NCBI GenBank assembly: GCA_050115015.1
Contig: JASFRI010000212.1
Location: forward strand, 1-7,211
Source: JASFRI01 sp050115015
GTDB lineage: Bacteria; Acidobacteriota; Polarisedimenticolia; CBDVAL01
Direction of reading: 5' to 3'
Length of the DNA: 7,211 nucleotides
The notes beneath the pieces were generated by a model. It ran no database searches. It saw only the letters and a program-made list of their open reading frames with translations, and was not told the origin of the DNA. A program made the position numbers and the translations under genes. This document shows positions 1-6,900 of this stretch, piece by piece (position 1 is the first letter of the stretch; the number at the start of each line of letters is the position of its first letter).

Positions 1-1
1 G

Positions 2-406
2 GCGCCGCACGCCCCCTCGGTGCCGGTCTCCGAACTGGGAGCGGAGGTCCTCGCCGCCGGCGCGTTCCTCCTCGGGCTCGGGCTGGCCTACCTGCTCTAC
101 GTCCGCCGCCCGGAGCTGGGGCGCCGGCTGGCCGGGGCACCGGCCGCGGCATTCCTCCGGCGCTGGTGGGGGGCGGACTGGGGCTTCGATGCCCTCTACC
201 GCGGGGTGCTGATCCGGCCGCTGCTGGCGGTGAGCCGGGCGATCCGGGGTGACCCCGTCGACGGACCGTTCCTGGGGCTCGCCGCCCTCCTGCGCGGCGG
301 GGCGGTGGTCCTCCGGACATCCCAGACCGGCCGCGTGCGCTGGTACGCCGCCGGCATCGTGTTCGGCGCGGTGCTCGCGCTGGCGGCGGAGCTCTGGCTG
401 CCATGA
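2..406 (+). CDS. nuoL: NADH-quinone oxidoreductase subunit L, C-terminal part (5' end outside window)
   Basis: This is the last 134 codons of a complex I antiporter-like subunit; the reading frame is open to the left edge, so the gene begins upstream. NuoL is the most distal proton-pumping subunit of the membrane arm. Visible here are a hydrophobic helix (about fragment residues 14-34, matching TM15), then a long polar/amphipathic stretch (about 35-110) matching the lateral helix HL that runs along the other antiporter subunits, and a final hydrophobic helix (about 115-133, TM16). Diagnostic family signatures are WGFDALY around fragment residues 60-66, IRPLL just after it, and SQTGRVRWYA at about 107-116, which resembles the E. 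coli NuoL tail. A GTG at 20 is a possible start only by accident, since the homology continues upstream of it. The stop overlaps the nuoM start by four bases (ATGA), suggesting translational coupling. The assignment is firm; the proton-channel residues lie outside the window. Confidence 0.93.
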   Translation, partial: APHAPSVPVSELGAEVLAAGAFLLGLGLAYLLYVRRPELGRRLAGAPAAAFLRRWWGADWGFDALYRGVLIRPLLAVSRAIRGDPVDGPFLGLAALLRGGAVVLRTSQTGRVRWYAAGIVFGAVLALAAELWLP

Positions 407-1899
407 TCCTCCCGGCACTCATGGCGTTCGTGATCGCGGGCGGGATCGCCGCCTGGGCGGCGGAGAGGGTGAGCCCATCCGGGCCGCGATGGATCGCCCT
501 CGGCGTGACCACCGCCGGCCTCCTGACGACCGGGGCGCTCTGGGCCCGGCACGGGGCCGGCATCCTCGGTTCCGGGAGGGGGCCATGGATGGAGGAGTTC
601 GACGTCGGCTGGATCCCGCACCTCGGGATCCGCTTCCATCTGGGGATCGACGGACTCAGCCTCGTGCTGCTGACCCTCACGTTCTTCCTGGGGGCCGCCG
701 CGGTGCTCGCCTCCTGGACGGAGATCCGCGAGCGCGTCGGGATGTTCCACGGCGCCCTCCTCTGGATCCTGGCGGGGATCGCCGGGGTCTTCACGGCCCT
801 CGATCTCTTCCTCTTCTACTGCGCCTGGGAGCTGATGCTCGTTCCCATGTACTTCCTGATCGCCCTCTGGGGGCACGAGCGGCGCTTCCGCGCGGCGGTG
901 AAGTTCTTCCTCTTCACCCAGATCAGCGGTCTGGCGATGCTGGTGTCCATCCTCGTCCTCTACTTCCATCACCAGATGGTGACCGGCGTTCCGAGCTTCG
1001 CGTACGCGGACCTGCTGGCGACGCCTCTCTCCGGCCGGGCGGCGTTCTGGACCATGATGGGCTTCTGCATCGCGTTCGCGGTGAAGCTCCCGGCGGTGCC
1101 GTTCCACACGTGGCTCCCGGACGCCCACACCCAGGCACCGACCGCGGGCAGCGTCATCCTGGCGGGCCTGCTGCTGAAGACCGGCGCGTACGGCCTGCTG
1201 CGCTTCGTCCTTCCCCTCTATCCGGGTGCCGTGCGGGAACTGGCCCCGGCCGCGCTGGCCCTCGCGGTGCTCGGCATCCTCTACGGCGGCGTGCTGGCCT
1301 TCGCCCAGCGGGATCTCAAGCGGCTGGTGGCCTACACCAGCGTCGCGCACATGGGCTTCGTCCTGCTGGGGATCTTCGCCGGCGACCCGCTGGCGCTGCA
1401 GGGGGCCGTGTTCCTGATGGTGGCCCACGGGATCAGCACCGGCGGGCTGTTCGTGGTGGCCGGGCTGCTGCAGGAGCGCCTGGGAACCCGGCAGATGGGC
1501 CGCATGGGCGGGCTCCAGGACGGGATGCCGCGGCTGGGCGCGCTGTCGACGGTCCTGGTGCTGGCCTCCATCGGCCTCCCGGGCCTGGCGGACTTCGTGG
1601 GGGAGTTCCTGGTCCTCGTGGGGACCTACCGGACCAGTCCCCCAGCGGCGGTGCTGGGTGCGGTGGGCGTGCTGGTCTCCACCGCCTACGGGACCCGGCT
1701 CCTGCGACAGGTGTTCCGCGGACCCGGGGTCGCGGACCGGAAGCCGGCGGATCTCGGGCCCCGGGAGGCGCTCGTCTTGATGGTGCTGGCCGCCGCGCTC
1801 CTGTGGCTGGGGCTGCAACCGAAGCCGGTGCTCGGGACCTCCGCGCCGGCCCTGGAGGCGCTGCGAGGGAGCGCGCCGGTGGAGGAGGGGCCGCCGTGA
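403..1899 (+). CDS. nuoM: NADH-quinone oxidoreductase subunit M
   Basis: The product is a 498-residue polytopic membrane protein, the usual NuoM length, and one of the three antiporter-like proton-translocating subunits of complex I in the cytoplasmic membrane. Alternating hydrophobic segments fit about 14 TM helices. Channel residues are in place: Glu143 in CAWELMLVPMYF (E. coli E144), Lys228 in FAVKLPAVPFHTWLPDAH (E. coli K234), Lys259 in LLLKTGAYG (E. coli K265), His316 in YTSVAHMGF (E. coli H322) and Glu401 in FVGEFLVL (E. coli E407). The spacing matches E. coli with a constant offset of six after the first site. The ATG start overlaps the nuoL stop; a GGAG at 388-391 sits rather far upstream (11 bases), so translation may depend on coupling to nuoL. 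An ATG at 421 (Met7) is a less likely alternative. The 3' end overlaps nuoN by four bases. No truncation or odd composition is visible. Confidence 0.97.
   Translation: MILPALMAFVIAGGIAAWAAERVSPSGPRWIALGVTTAGLLTTGALWARHGAGILGSGRGPWMEEFDVGWIPHLGIRFHLGIDGLSLVLLTLTFFLGAAAVLASWTEIRERVGMFHGALLWILAGIAGVFTALDLFLFYCAWELMLVPMYFLIALWGHERRFRAAVKFFLFTQISGLAMLVSILVLYFHHQMVTGVPSFAYADLLATPLSGRAAFWTMMGFCIAFAVKLPAVPFHTWLPDAHTQAPTAGSVILAGLLLKTGAYGLLRFVLPLYPGAVRELAPAALALAVLGILYGGVLAFAQRDLKRLVAYTSVAHMGFVLLGIFAGDPLALQGAVFLMVAHGISTGGLFVVAGLLQERLGTRQMGRMGGLQDGMPRLGALSTVLVLASIGLPGLADFVGEFLVLVGTYRTSPPAAVLGAVGVLVSTAYGTRLLRQVFRGPGVADRKPADLGPREALVLMVLAAALLWLGLQPKPVLGTSAPALEALRGSAPVEEGPP
1881..1890 (+). promoter_or_regulatory. 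Ribosome binding site deciding the nuoN GTG start
   Basis: The purine run GGAGGAGGGG lies inside the 3' end of nuoM, five bases before the GTG at 1896. The nuoN reading frame stays open far upstream, so this strong Shine-Dalgarno match, together with where NuoN homology begins, is what fixes the start. Confidence 0.75.
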
Positions 1900-3317
1900 C
1901 CGGGCCGGATCTCCTCGTGCTGCTGCCCCTGCTGATCGTGGCGGGGACGGCGGTCCTGGTCCTCGTGGGGATCGCCGTGCGGCGCCATCACGGGCTCACC
2001 GTCTGGCTGAGCCTGGCGGGGCTGGTTGCGGCGGCGGCGGCGCTGGGTCCCGCCGCGGGGCGGATTCCACGCCAGGTGACGCCGCTGCTCCAGGTCGATG
2101 CCTACGGGTTGCTGTTCTGGGGCCTGCTCCTGGCGGCGAGCGCGGCGGTGGTGGGTCTGGCATACGCGTACCTGGAGCGGCAGGCGGTGCCGCGGGAGGA
2201 GCTCTACGTCCTGCTGCTGTCGGGGACCCTGGGCGCGATGGTCCTCGCGGCGAGCCGTCACTTCGCCTCCCTCGTCCTCGGACTGGAGATCCTGAGCGTC
2301 TCGATCTACGCGTCCAGCGCCTATCTCCGATCCCGGGAGCGGTCGGTGGAGGCCGGGCTGAAGTACCTGATCCTGGCATCCGCCTCGGGGGCCTTCCTGC
2401 TGTTCGGCGTGGCCCTGCTCTACGCCGGTTCCGGCACCCTCGACTTCTCCCGGCTGGTGGCGGGGGGCGTCCCCGGCGGCCTCGGGATCGCCGGGGCGAT
2501 CCTCGTGCTGGTGGGGATCGGCTTCAAGCTCGCCCTGGTCCCCTTCCACATGTGGGCAGCGGACGTCTACCAGGGCGCCCCCGCCCCGGTCAGCGCGTTC
2601 ATCGCCACGGTGTCGAAGGCCGGGATCTTCGCCCTGCTGCTGCGCTACGGCTACGGATCGGGCCTTCTCGAGGTACCCGCGGTGGTCCTGGTGCTGGGCG
2701 GGGTCGCCGTGGCGTGCATGGTGGCCGGGAACCTGCTCGCGCTGCTGCAGCAGAACGTCAAGCGCATCCTCGCGTACTCCTCCATCGCCCACATGGGATA
2801 CGCGCTCGTGGCGTTCCTGGCGGCCGGCGCGCTGGCGACCCGGGCGGTGACGGTCTACCTCGTCGCCTACGGCCTCGCCCTGCTGGGCGCCTTCGGCATC
2901 CTGACGATGCTCTCCACGGCGGATCGGGAGCCGGAGCGGCTGGAGGACCTTCGCGGACTGGCGAGCCGCCATCCCTGGCTGGCCGGGGCGTTCACCACCA
3001 TGGTGTTCTCCCTGGCGGGGATCCCCCTCACGGGCGGGTTCCTCGGCAAGTTCTACGTCCTGGCCTCGGGAGTGACCGCCGCCCGGTGGGGCCTGGTGCT
3101 GACCCTGGTGGTGACGAGCACCGCCGGTCTTTATTACTACCTGCGCATCGTGGCGACGCTCTACGACGAGCCCGCCGCGGAGGGCTCCGTCCTGGCGGCG
3201 CCGGCCTGGTCGAGCGGGGCGATCCTGCTGGTGCTGACCATCCTGCTGATCTGGCTGGGGGTGTACCCCGCCGCCGCGCTGGACGTCATCCGGCTGGCCA
3301 CCGCCGGGATACGCTGA
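1896..3317 (+). CDS. nuoN: NADH-quinone oxidoreductase subunit N
   Basis: The product is a 473-residue multi-spanning membrane protein close to the usual NuoN length, and the antiporter-like subunit nearest the hydrophilic arm of the three. Motifs in order are Glu131 in LGLEILSVSIYAS (E. coli E133), Lys156 in GLKYLILASASGAFLLFG (K158), Lys211 in GFKLALVPFHMWAADVYQG (K217), Lys241 in TVSKAG (K247), the VKRILAYSSIAHMGY segment at about 288-302, and Lys385 in GGFLGKFYV (K395). A lysine at the last position, where NuoM has glutamate, is characteristic of NuoN. The start is GTG at 1896, overlapping the nuoM stop as GTGA and preceded by a strong ribosome binding site. The same frame is open back to 249, but that upstream part is antiphase to nuoM and is not NuoN-like. 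It is the last nuo gene here, followed by a hairpin and a promoter-like gap. Confidence 0.97.
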   Translation: MTGPDLLVLLPLLIVAGTAVLVLVGIAVRRHHGLTVWLSLAGLVAAAAALGPAAGRIPRQVTPLLQVDAYGLLFWGLLLAASAAVVGLAYAYLERQAVPREELYVLLLSGTLGAMVLAASRHFASLVLGLEILSVSIYASSAYLRSRERSVEAGLKYLILASASGAFLLFGVALLYAGSGTLDFSRLVAGGVPGGLGIAGAILVLVGIGFKLALVPFHMWAADVYQGAPAPVSAFIATVSKAGIFALLLRYGYGSGLLEVPAVVLVLGGVAVACMVAGNLLALLQQNVKRILAYSSIAHMGYALVAFLAAGALATRAVTVYLVAYGLALLGAFGILTMLSTADREPERLEDLRGLASRHPWLAGAFTTMVFSLAGIPLTGGFLGKFYVLASGVTAARWGLVLTLVVTSTAGLYYYLRIVATLYDEPAAEGSVLAAPAWSSGAILLVLTILLIWLGVYPAAALDVIRLATAGIR

Positions 3318-3334
3318 GGGATCAGCCGGATCCC
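3318..3334 (+). terminator. Hairpin directly after nuoN, weak terminator candidate
   Basis: GGGATC and GATCCC form a perfect 6-bp stem around a 5-base loop (AGCCG), beginning at the base after the nuoN stop codon. No T-run follows, so it is not a canonical intrinsic terminator. It may instead be a 3'-end stabilising hairpin or a partial or Rho-assisted stop. Confidence 0.35.
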
Positions 3335-3362
3335 GAACGCCCACGGGGAGATCCGCGCCGGA

Positions 3363-3391
3363 CTTGACAACCGGAGGGGGGCATCGCATGG
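3363..3391 (+). promoter_or_regulatory. Putative lon promoter, possibly heat-shock (sigma32) type
   Basis: CTTGACA at 3363-3369 contains a perfect -35 hexamer (TTGACA at 3364-3369) and matches six of seven bases of the sigma32 -35 element CTTGAAA. Fourteen bases later TCGCATGG (3384-3391) matches four of the seven fixed positions of the sigma32 -10 element CCCCATNT. For a housekeeping sigma factor with a 17-base spacer the -10 would be CATGGG, a poor match. A lon gene directly downstream makes a heat-shock promoter plausible, as in E. coli. The -10 is weak in either reading. Confidence 0.35.
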
Positions 3392-3442
3392 GTACGGTGC
3401 CGAGTCCGTGGCCGGCCGGGCCGGAAACGCGCACCGGCGGAC

Positions 3443-3450
3443 AGGAAGGA
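3443..3450 (+). promoter_or_regulatory. Ribosome binding site of lon
   Basis: AGGAAGGA lies four bases before the ATG at 3455. It supports that start, and the Lon N-domain homology begins within the first ten residues. Confidence 0.75.
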
Positions 3451-3454
3451 CACC

Positions 3455-5800
3455 ATGACGGAACACGCGAATATCCGGAACCTGCCGGTGCTGCCGGTGA
3501 AGAACACGGTTCTGTTTCCCTACATCTCCCTGCCGCTGGTGGCGGGGCGGGCCGCGTCCCTGGCGGCCATCGACGCGGCGACGGGGGCGGAGGAGAAGGA
3601 GCTCCTGATCATCGCCCAGCGGGACGCCACCGTGGAGCATCCGGACCGCACCGACCTGTTCGACGTCGGGACCCGGGGCGTGGTCCGGAAGCTCACGAAG
3701 CGCGCCGACGGGACCGTCCACCTGCTGATCCAGGGGCTGGAGCGCGTGCGCCTGGAGAGCCTGGAGCAGCACGATTCCTACCTGCGGGCCACGGTCTCCT
3801 CCGCACCGGTGCAGCTGAACGTGAACACCGAGACGGAGGCCCTACAGCAGGAGGTGCTGCGCCTCACCCAGAAGATCGTCTCCCTGGCGCAGGAGGTGGA
3901 GCTCGACATCTCGCAGCTCTCCCGGCTGCGGGAGGACCCGCTGCGCCTGCTCTACGTGCTCGCGTCGATGATGAGCACCGAGTTCCAGAACGACCAGCGG
4001 ATCCTCGAGGCGGATACCCTCCTCGAGGCCCTCAAGCGGCTGCACCGGAACGTGCAGCACCAGTCCCAGGTCCTGGAGGTGCGACGCGACATCGCCAGCA
4101 AGGCGCAGAGCCAGATGGACAAGGCGCAGCGGGAGTTCCTCCTGCGCCAGCAGCTCCGGGCCATCCAGGAGGAGCTGGGCGAGGGGGACGGGGGCGTCGA
4201 GGGGGACGTCGCCGAGCTGCGGGAGCGTTTCGAGAAGGCGAAGCTGCCCGACGAGGTCCGGAAGGAGGCCGAGCGCGAGCTGTCCCGACTGGGGCGGCTG
4301 TCGCCGGCCTCACCGGAGTTCAGCGTCACCCGGACGTATCTCGAGGTCGTCCTGGAGCTGCCCTGGGAGAAGCGCTCCGAGGACGTGCTCGACCTCGGCC
4401 GGGCGCGGCGGATCCTCGACGAGGACCACCATGACCTCGAGGAGGTCAAGGAGCGCATCCTCGAGCACCTGGCGGTGCTGCACCTCAACCCCGGCGCCCG
4501 CACGCCGATCCTGTGCTTCGTCGGCCCGCCGGGGGTGGGGAAGACGTCGCTGGGGCAGTCGATCGCCCGGGCCCTCGGGCGGCGCTTCGAGCGCATGAGC
4601 CTCGGCGGCCTGCACGACGAGGCGGAGCTGCGGGGCCACCGGCGCACCTACGTGGGCGCCATGCCCGGACGGATCGTCCAGGCCATGCGGCGGGCCGGCG
4701 TGAAGAACCCGCTGCTCATGCTGGACGAGATCGACAAGCTCGGGCGGGACTTCCGCGGGGACCCCGCCTCGGCGATGCTGGAGATCCTGGATCCCGAGCA
4801 GAACCACACCTTCCGGGACAACTACCTGGACCTGCCCTTCGACCTGTCCTCCGTGTTCTTCATCGCGACGGCGAACACCCTGGACACCATCCCGCAGCCG
4901 CTGCTGGACCGGATGGAGCTGATCCGGCTCGCCGGCTACACGGAGGAGGACAAGGTCTCCATCGCCACCCGCTACCTGGTGCCCCGCCAGCTGCGGGACA
5001 CCGGCCTGCGGGAGGGTCAGCTCCGGTTCACCGAGGAGACGCTCCACGAGGTGATCCGGCGCTACACCCGGGAGGCCGGCCTCCGGCAGCTCGAGCGCAC
5101 CATCGGCCGGCTGGCCCGGAAGGTCGCCGTACGGTTCGCCCAGGGCGAGACCGAACCGGCGAGCCCGGCCCCGGAGGACCTGGTGGAGCTGCTGGGCCCC
5201 GAGCCCTTCCACATCGAGGAGGCGCGGCGGGAGCTGCACCCCGGGGTGGCCGCCGGCCTGGCCTGGACCCAGGCCGGGGGGGAGGTGCTCTACGTGGAGA
5301 CGACGAGCCTCCCGGGAGGCTCCGGTCTCACCCTGACCGGTCAGCTCGGGAACGTCATGCAGGAGTCGGCCCGGGCGGCCCAGAGCTATCTCTGGTCCCA
5401 TGCCTCGGAGCTCGGGATCGATCCCTCCCGGTTCCACGACGACGGCGTGCACATCCACGTCCCGTCGGGGGCGACGCCCAAGGACGGCCCCTCCGCGGGC
5501 ATCACCATCGCCGCGGCGCTGGCATCGCTCTACACCGGCAAGCCCGCGCGGGCCGACACGGCCATGACCGGCGAGATCACCATCGCGGGGCTCGTGCTCC
5601 CGGTGGGCGGGGTGAAGGAGAAGGTGCTGGCCGCGAACCGGGCGAACCTGCGCCGGATCATCCTGCCCCGCCAGAACGAGTCGGCCCTCCGGGACATCCC
5701 GGAGTGCGTGCGGAAGGAGATCGAGTTCGTGTTCGTCGAGTCGATCCGGGACGTGCTGGCCGCGGCCATCCCCGCGCTCCGGGAGCCGGCCCACGCGTAG
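3455..5800 (+). CDS. lon: ATP-dependent serine protease Lon (endopeptidase La)
   Basis: The product is 781 residues, the normal length for a bacterial LonA-type protease, a cytoplasmic AAA+ hexamer that unfolds and degrades damaged or regulatory proteins. The N-terminal substrate-binding domain begins at LPVLPVKNTVLFP (10-22) and runs to about 200, followed by a helical, coiled-coil-like linker with REFLLRQQLRAIQEELGE (226-243). The AAA+ module has Walker A GPPGVGKTS at 357-365 (Lys363), Walker B LLMLDEID at 420-427 (Asp424, Glu425), sensor-1 Asn474, a likely arginine finger Arg486 in LLDRMELI, and sensor-2 Arg544 in EAGLRQLER. The protease domain has Ser680 in PKDGPSAG and Lys723 in GGVKEKVLAA; the 43-residue spacing equals that of the E. 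coli S679/K722 dyad. No inactivating change is visible. Compared with E. coli Lon it has GGLHDEAEL in place of GGVRDEAEI and one extra residue in ANTLDTIP, features I recall from a second Lon subtype. It sits alone between two gaps, so it is probably transcribed from its own promoter. Confidence 0.97.
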   Translation: MTEHANIRNLPVLPVKNTVLFPYISLPLVAGRAASLAAIDAATGAEEKELLIIAQRDATVEHPDRTDLFDVGTRGVVRKLTKRADGTVHLLIQGLERVRLESLEQHDSYLRATVSSAPVQLNVNTETEALQQEVLRLTQKIVSLAQEVELDISQLSRLREDPLRLLYVLASMMSTEFQNDQRILEADTLLEALKRLHRNVQHQSQVLEVRRDIASKAQSQMDKAQREFLLRQQLRAIQEELGEGDGGVEGDVAELRERFEKAKLPDEVRKEAERELSRLGRLSPASPEFSVTRTYLEVVLELPWEKRSEDVLDLGRARRILDEDHHDLEEVKERILEHLAVLHLNPGARTPILCFVGPPGVGKTSLGQSIARALGRRFERMSLGGLHDEAELRGHRRTYVGAMPGRIVQAMRRAGVKNPLLMLDEIDKLGRDFRGDPASAMLEILDPEQNHTFRDNYLDLPFDLSSVFFIATANTLDTIPQPLLDRMELIRLAGYTEEDKVSIATRYLVPRQLRDTGLREGQLRFTEETLHEVIRRYTREAGLRQLERTIGRLARKVAVRFAQGETEPASPAPEDLVELLGPEPFHIEEARRELHPGVAAGLAWTQAGGEVLYVETTSLPGGSGLTLTGQLGNVMQESARAAQSYLWSHASELGIDPSRFHDDGVHIHVPSGATPKDGPSAGITIAAALASLYTGKPARADTAMTGEITIAGLVLPVGGVKEKVLAANRANLRRIILPRQNESALRDIPECVRKEIEFVFVESIRDVLAAAIPALREPAHA

Positions 5801-5811
5801 GACGGTATCCC

Positions 5812-5835
5812 GGGCCAGGGCACGGTGCCCCGCCC
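5812..5835 (+). terminator. GC-rich hairpin downstream of lon, terminator candidate
   Basis: GGGCA-CGG-TGCCC (5818-5830) is an inner 5-bp stem. It is enclosed by GGGC (5812-5815) pairing with GCCC (5832-5835) across a small internal loop. It begins 11 bases after the lon stop. No T-run follows, so intrinsic termination is uncertain. Confidence 0.35.
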
Positions 5836-5865
5836 CGGGGTCCGGACGCACCGGCCGGTAGCCGG

Positions 5866-5895
5866 CTTCCGCGCCCTGGACACGATCGGCGGAAG
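5866..5895. repeat. Inverted repeat in the lon/thioredoxin-like gap
   Basis: CTTCCGC (5866-5872) and GCGGAAG (5889-5895) are exact reverse complements separated by 16 bases. They could be an RNA stem or a protein-binding half-site pair. A nearby 10-base palindrome, ACCGGCCGGT, lies at 5850-5859. No function can be assigned. Confidence 0.35.
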
Positions 5896-5896
5896 G

Positions 5897-5916
5897 GCCG
5901 GGACGGGCCTCCCGGC
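5897..5916. repeat. Perfect 7-bp stem upstream of the thioredoxin-like gene
   Basis: GCCGGGA and TCCCGGC pair perfectly around the 6-base loop CGGGCC. The element ends six bases before the -10-like box, so it covers the position where a -35 box would lie. It could be an operator, or a termination hairpin for the upstream unit, although no T-run follows. Confidence 0.4.
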
Positions 5917-5922
5917 AGCATG

Positions 5923-5928
5923 TAGAAT
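5923..5928 (+). promoter_or_regulatory. -10 box candidate for the thioredoxin-like gene
   Basis: TAGAAT matches five of six bases of the TATAAT consensus and stands out in this GC-rich gap. No recognisable -35 lies 16-18 bases upstream, where the 7-bp inverted repeat is found instead. A start site near 5935 would give a leader of roughly 25 bases before the ATG at 5959. Confidence 0.4.
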
Positions 5929-5944
5929 GGCGGCTGCTGCAAAC

Positions 5945-5954
5945 GGGAGGGGAG
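5945..5954 (+). promoter_or_regulatory. Ribosome binding site of the thioredoxin-like gene
   Basis: GGGAGGGGAG lies four bases before the ATG at 5959. It supports that start, which also yields a complete signal peptide. Confidence 0.7.
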
Positions 5955-5958
5955 TGCC

Positions 5959-6876
5959 ATGCGCCCACGCCGTCCGATCGTCGCCGCCGTGCTCGTGCTC
6001 TTCCTGGCCGCCGTTGCGGCCCTGACCACCGCCGGCGCCCGTGCCGACGAGGAGCCGCCGAAGCTCCTCGGCCGGATCACCCCGGCGGACCTCCGCGAGG
6101 AGCCGTACTCCGGGTGGTTCGAGGAGGGCTACGACGCCTACGTGCCGAACCCGGATGTGACCGCCGCGCTGCGAGCGGCCGGGGCGGCCGGCGTGGAGGT
6201 CACCGTGTTCTTCGGGACCTGGTGCCCGGACAGCCGCCGGGAGGTGCCTCGTCTGCTGAAGCTGCTCCAGACGCTCCAGTTCCCGAAGGAGCGCCTGACG
6301 CTGGTCGCCGTGGACAACGCGGAGGGCCGTCGCAAGACTTCCCCCGGCGGCGAGGAGAAGGGGATGCGGGTGTACCGCGTCCCCACGATCATCGTCCTCC
6401 GGGACGGCGCGGAGATCGGACGCATCGTGGAGCATCCCGTGCGGTCGCTGGAGCGCGACCTGCTCGCGATCCTGACGGGCCGGCCGTACACCGGGAGCTT
6501 CCCGTCCTACCCGGTGATCGACGGCTGGCTCGCCGAGGGGCTGCTCGCCGACCCGAACCTCAGCCCCTGGGGCCTCGCCGGGGAACTGCGGCCGCTGGTG
6601 GGCTCCGAATGGGACCTCCTCGCGGTCGCGGCGACGCTGCTGGAGCGCGGGGACGGGGTCGAGGCGGTCCTGCTGTTCCGCGTCAACACGGCCCTCTACC
6701 GCGACAGTGCCATGGCCTTCGCCCGGCTGGCGGGGGCGCTGCGCGATACCGGCGAGCCCGGCGAGGCCCGGGACATGGCGCGCCGCGCCCTGCGCCTCAA
6801 CACCGACCCGGATCGCGTGCCGGACCTCGCCGACCTGCTGGAGAGCATCGACGCGGGGGAGGAGACCGGCGAGTAG
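5959..6876 (+). CDS. Exported thioredoxin-fold protein with CPDS site and TPR-like C-terminus
   Basis: The protein is 305 residues. Residues 1-29 are a signal peptide: basic RPRR, a hydrophobic core, and an ARA-D cleavage site after Ala29. The mature protein is therefore probably periplasmic or otherwise outside the cytoplasm. A thioredoxin fold covers about 55-175: the beta strand VEVTVFFGTW, active site Cys89-Pro-Asp-Ser92, then REVPRLLKLL, a LTLVAVDN strand, the cis-proline loop VPTIIVLRDG (Pro142) and GRIVEHP. The second cysteine of the usual CxxC is a serine, and Cys89 is the only cysteine in the protein. This argues against ordinary dithiol oxidoreductase chemistry; a monothiol, mixed-disulfide or binding role is possible. 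As I recall, related thioredoxin family proteins share a WCxDSxREVPR motif, so the serine is probably ancestral rather than decay. Helices at about 217-285 resemble TPR repeats (best match 251-283, AFARLAGALRDTG then EARDMARRALRLN), suggesting a protein-binding surface. Substrate and partners are unknown. The same-strand CDF-like gene starts 24 bases downstream, so co-transcription is likely. Confidence 0.85.
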   Translation: MRPRRPIVAAVLVLFLAAVAALTTAGARADEEPPKLLGRITPADLREEPYSGWFEEGYDAYVPNPDVTAALRAAGAAGVEVTVFFGTWCPDSRREVPRLLKLLQTLQFPKERLTLVAVDNAEGRRKTSPGGEEKGMRVYRVPTIIVLRDGAEIGRIVEHPVRSLERDLLAILTGRPYTGSFPSYPVIDGWLAEGLLADPNLSPWGLAGELRPLVGSEWDLLAVAATLLERGDGVEAVLLFRVNTALYRDSAMAFARLAGALRDTGEPGEARDMARRALRLNTDPDRVPDLADLLESIDAGEETGE

Positions 6877-6900
6877 CCGGCCCCCCCCGGGGATCGTGTC

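Noticed and set aside
196..1818. Long minus-strand reading frame (540 codons) opposite nuoL/nuoM
   Set aside because: It is rich in Gln, Glu, His, Arg, Gly and Pro with no recognisable domain. Its length follows from the scarcity of stops antisense to a GC-rich gene; nuoM on the other strand has full family motifs.
249..1895. Upstream open part of the nuoN frame, which would give a 1022-residue fusion
   Set aside because: The first 549 codons are antiphase to nuoM and read as low-complexity Arg/Pro/Gly/Ala. NuoN homology starts at the GTG at 1896 behind a strong ribosome binding site.
1686..3434. Minus-strand reading frame opposite nuoN (582 codons)
   Set aside because: Its composition is typical of an antisense shadow (Gln, His, Arg, Glu, Gly), there are no domains, and it lies fully across the well-supported nuoN.
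3364..4434. Plus-strand reading frame starting in the nuoN/lon gap
   Set aside because: Apart from its first 30 or so codons it overlaps lon in another frame, has low-complexity composition and no good ribosome binding site.
4513..5925. Plus-strand reading frame of 470 codons inside lon
   Set aside because: It is out of frame with lon and dominated by Arg, Gly, Pro and Ala; the true frame carries the Walker motifs and catalytic dyad.
4310..5968. Minus-strand reading frame opposite lon (552 codons)
   Set aside because: It is an antisense shadow of the conserved Lon ATPase and protease domains, with no family signature of its own.
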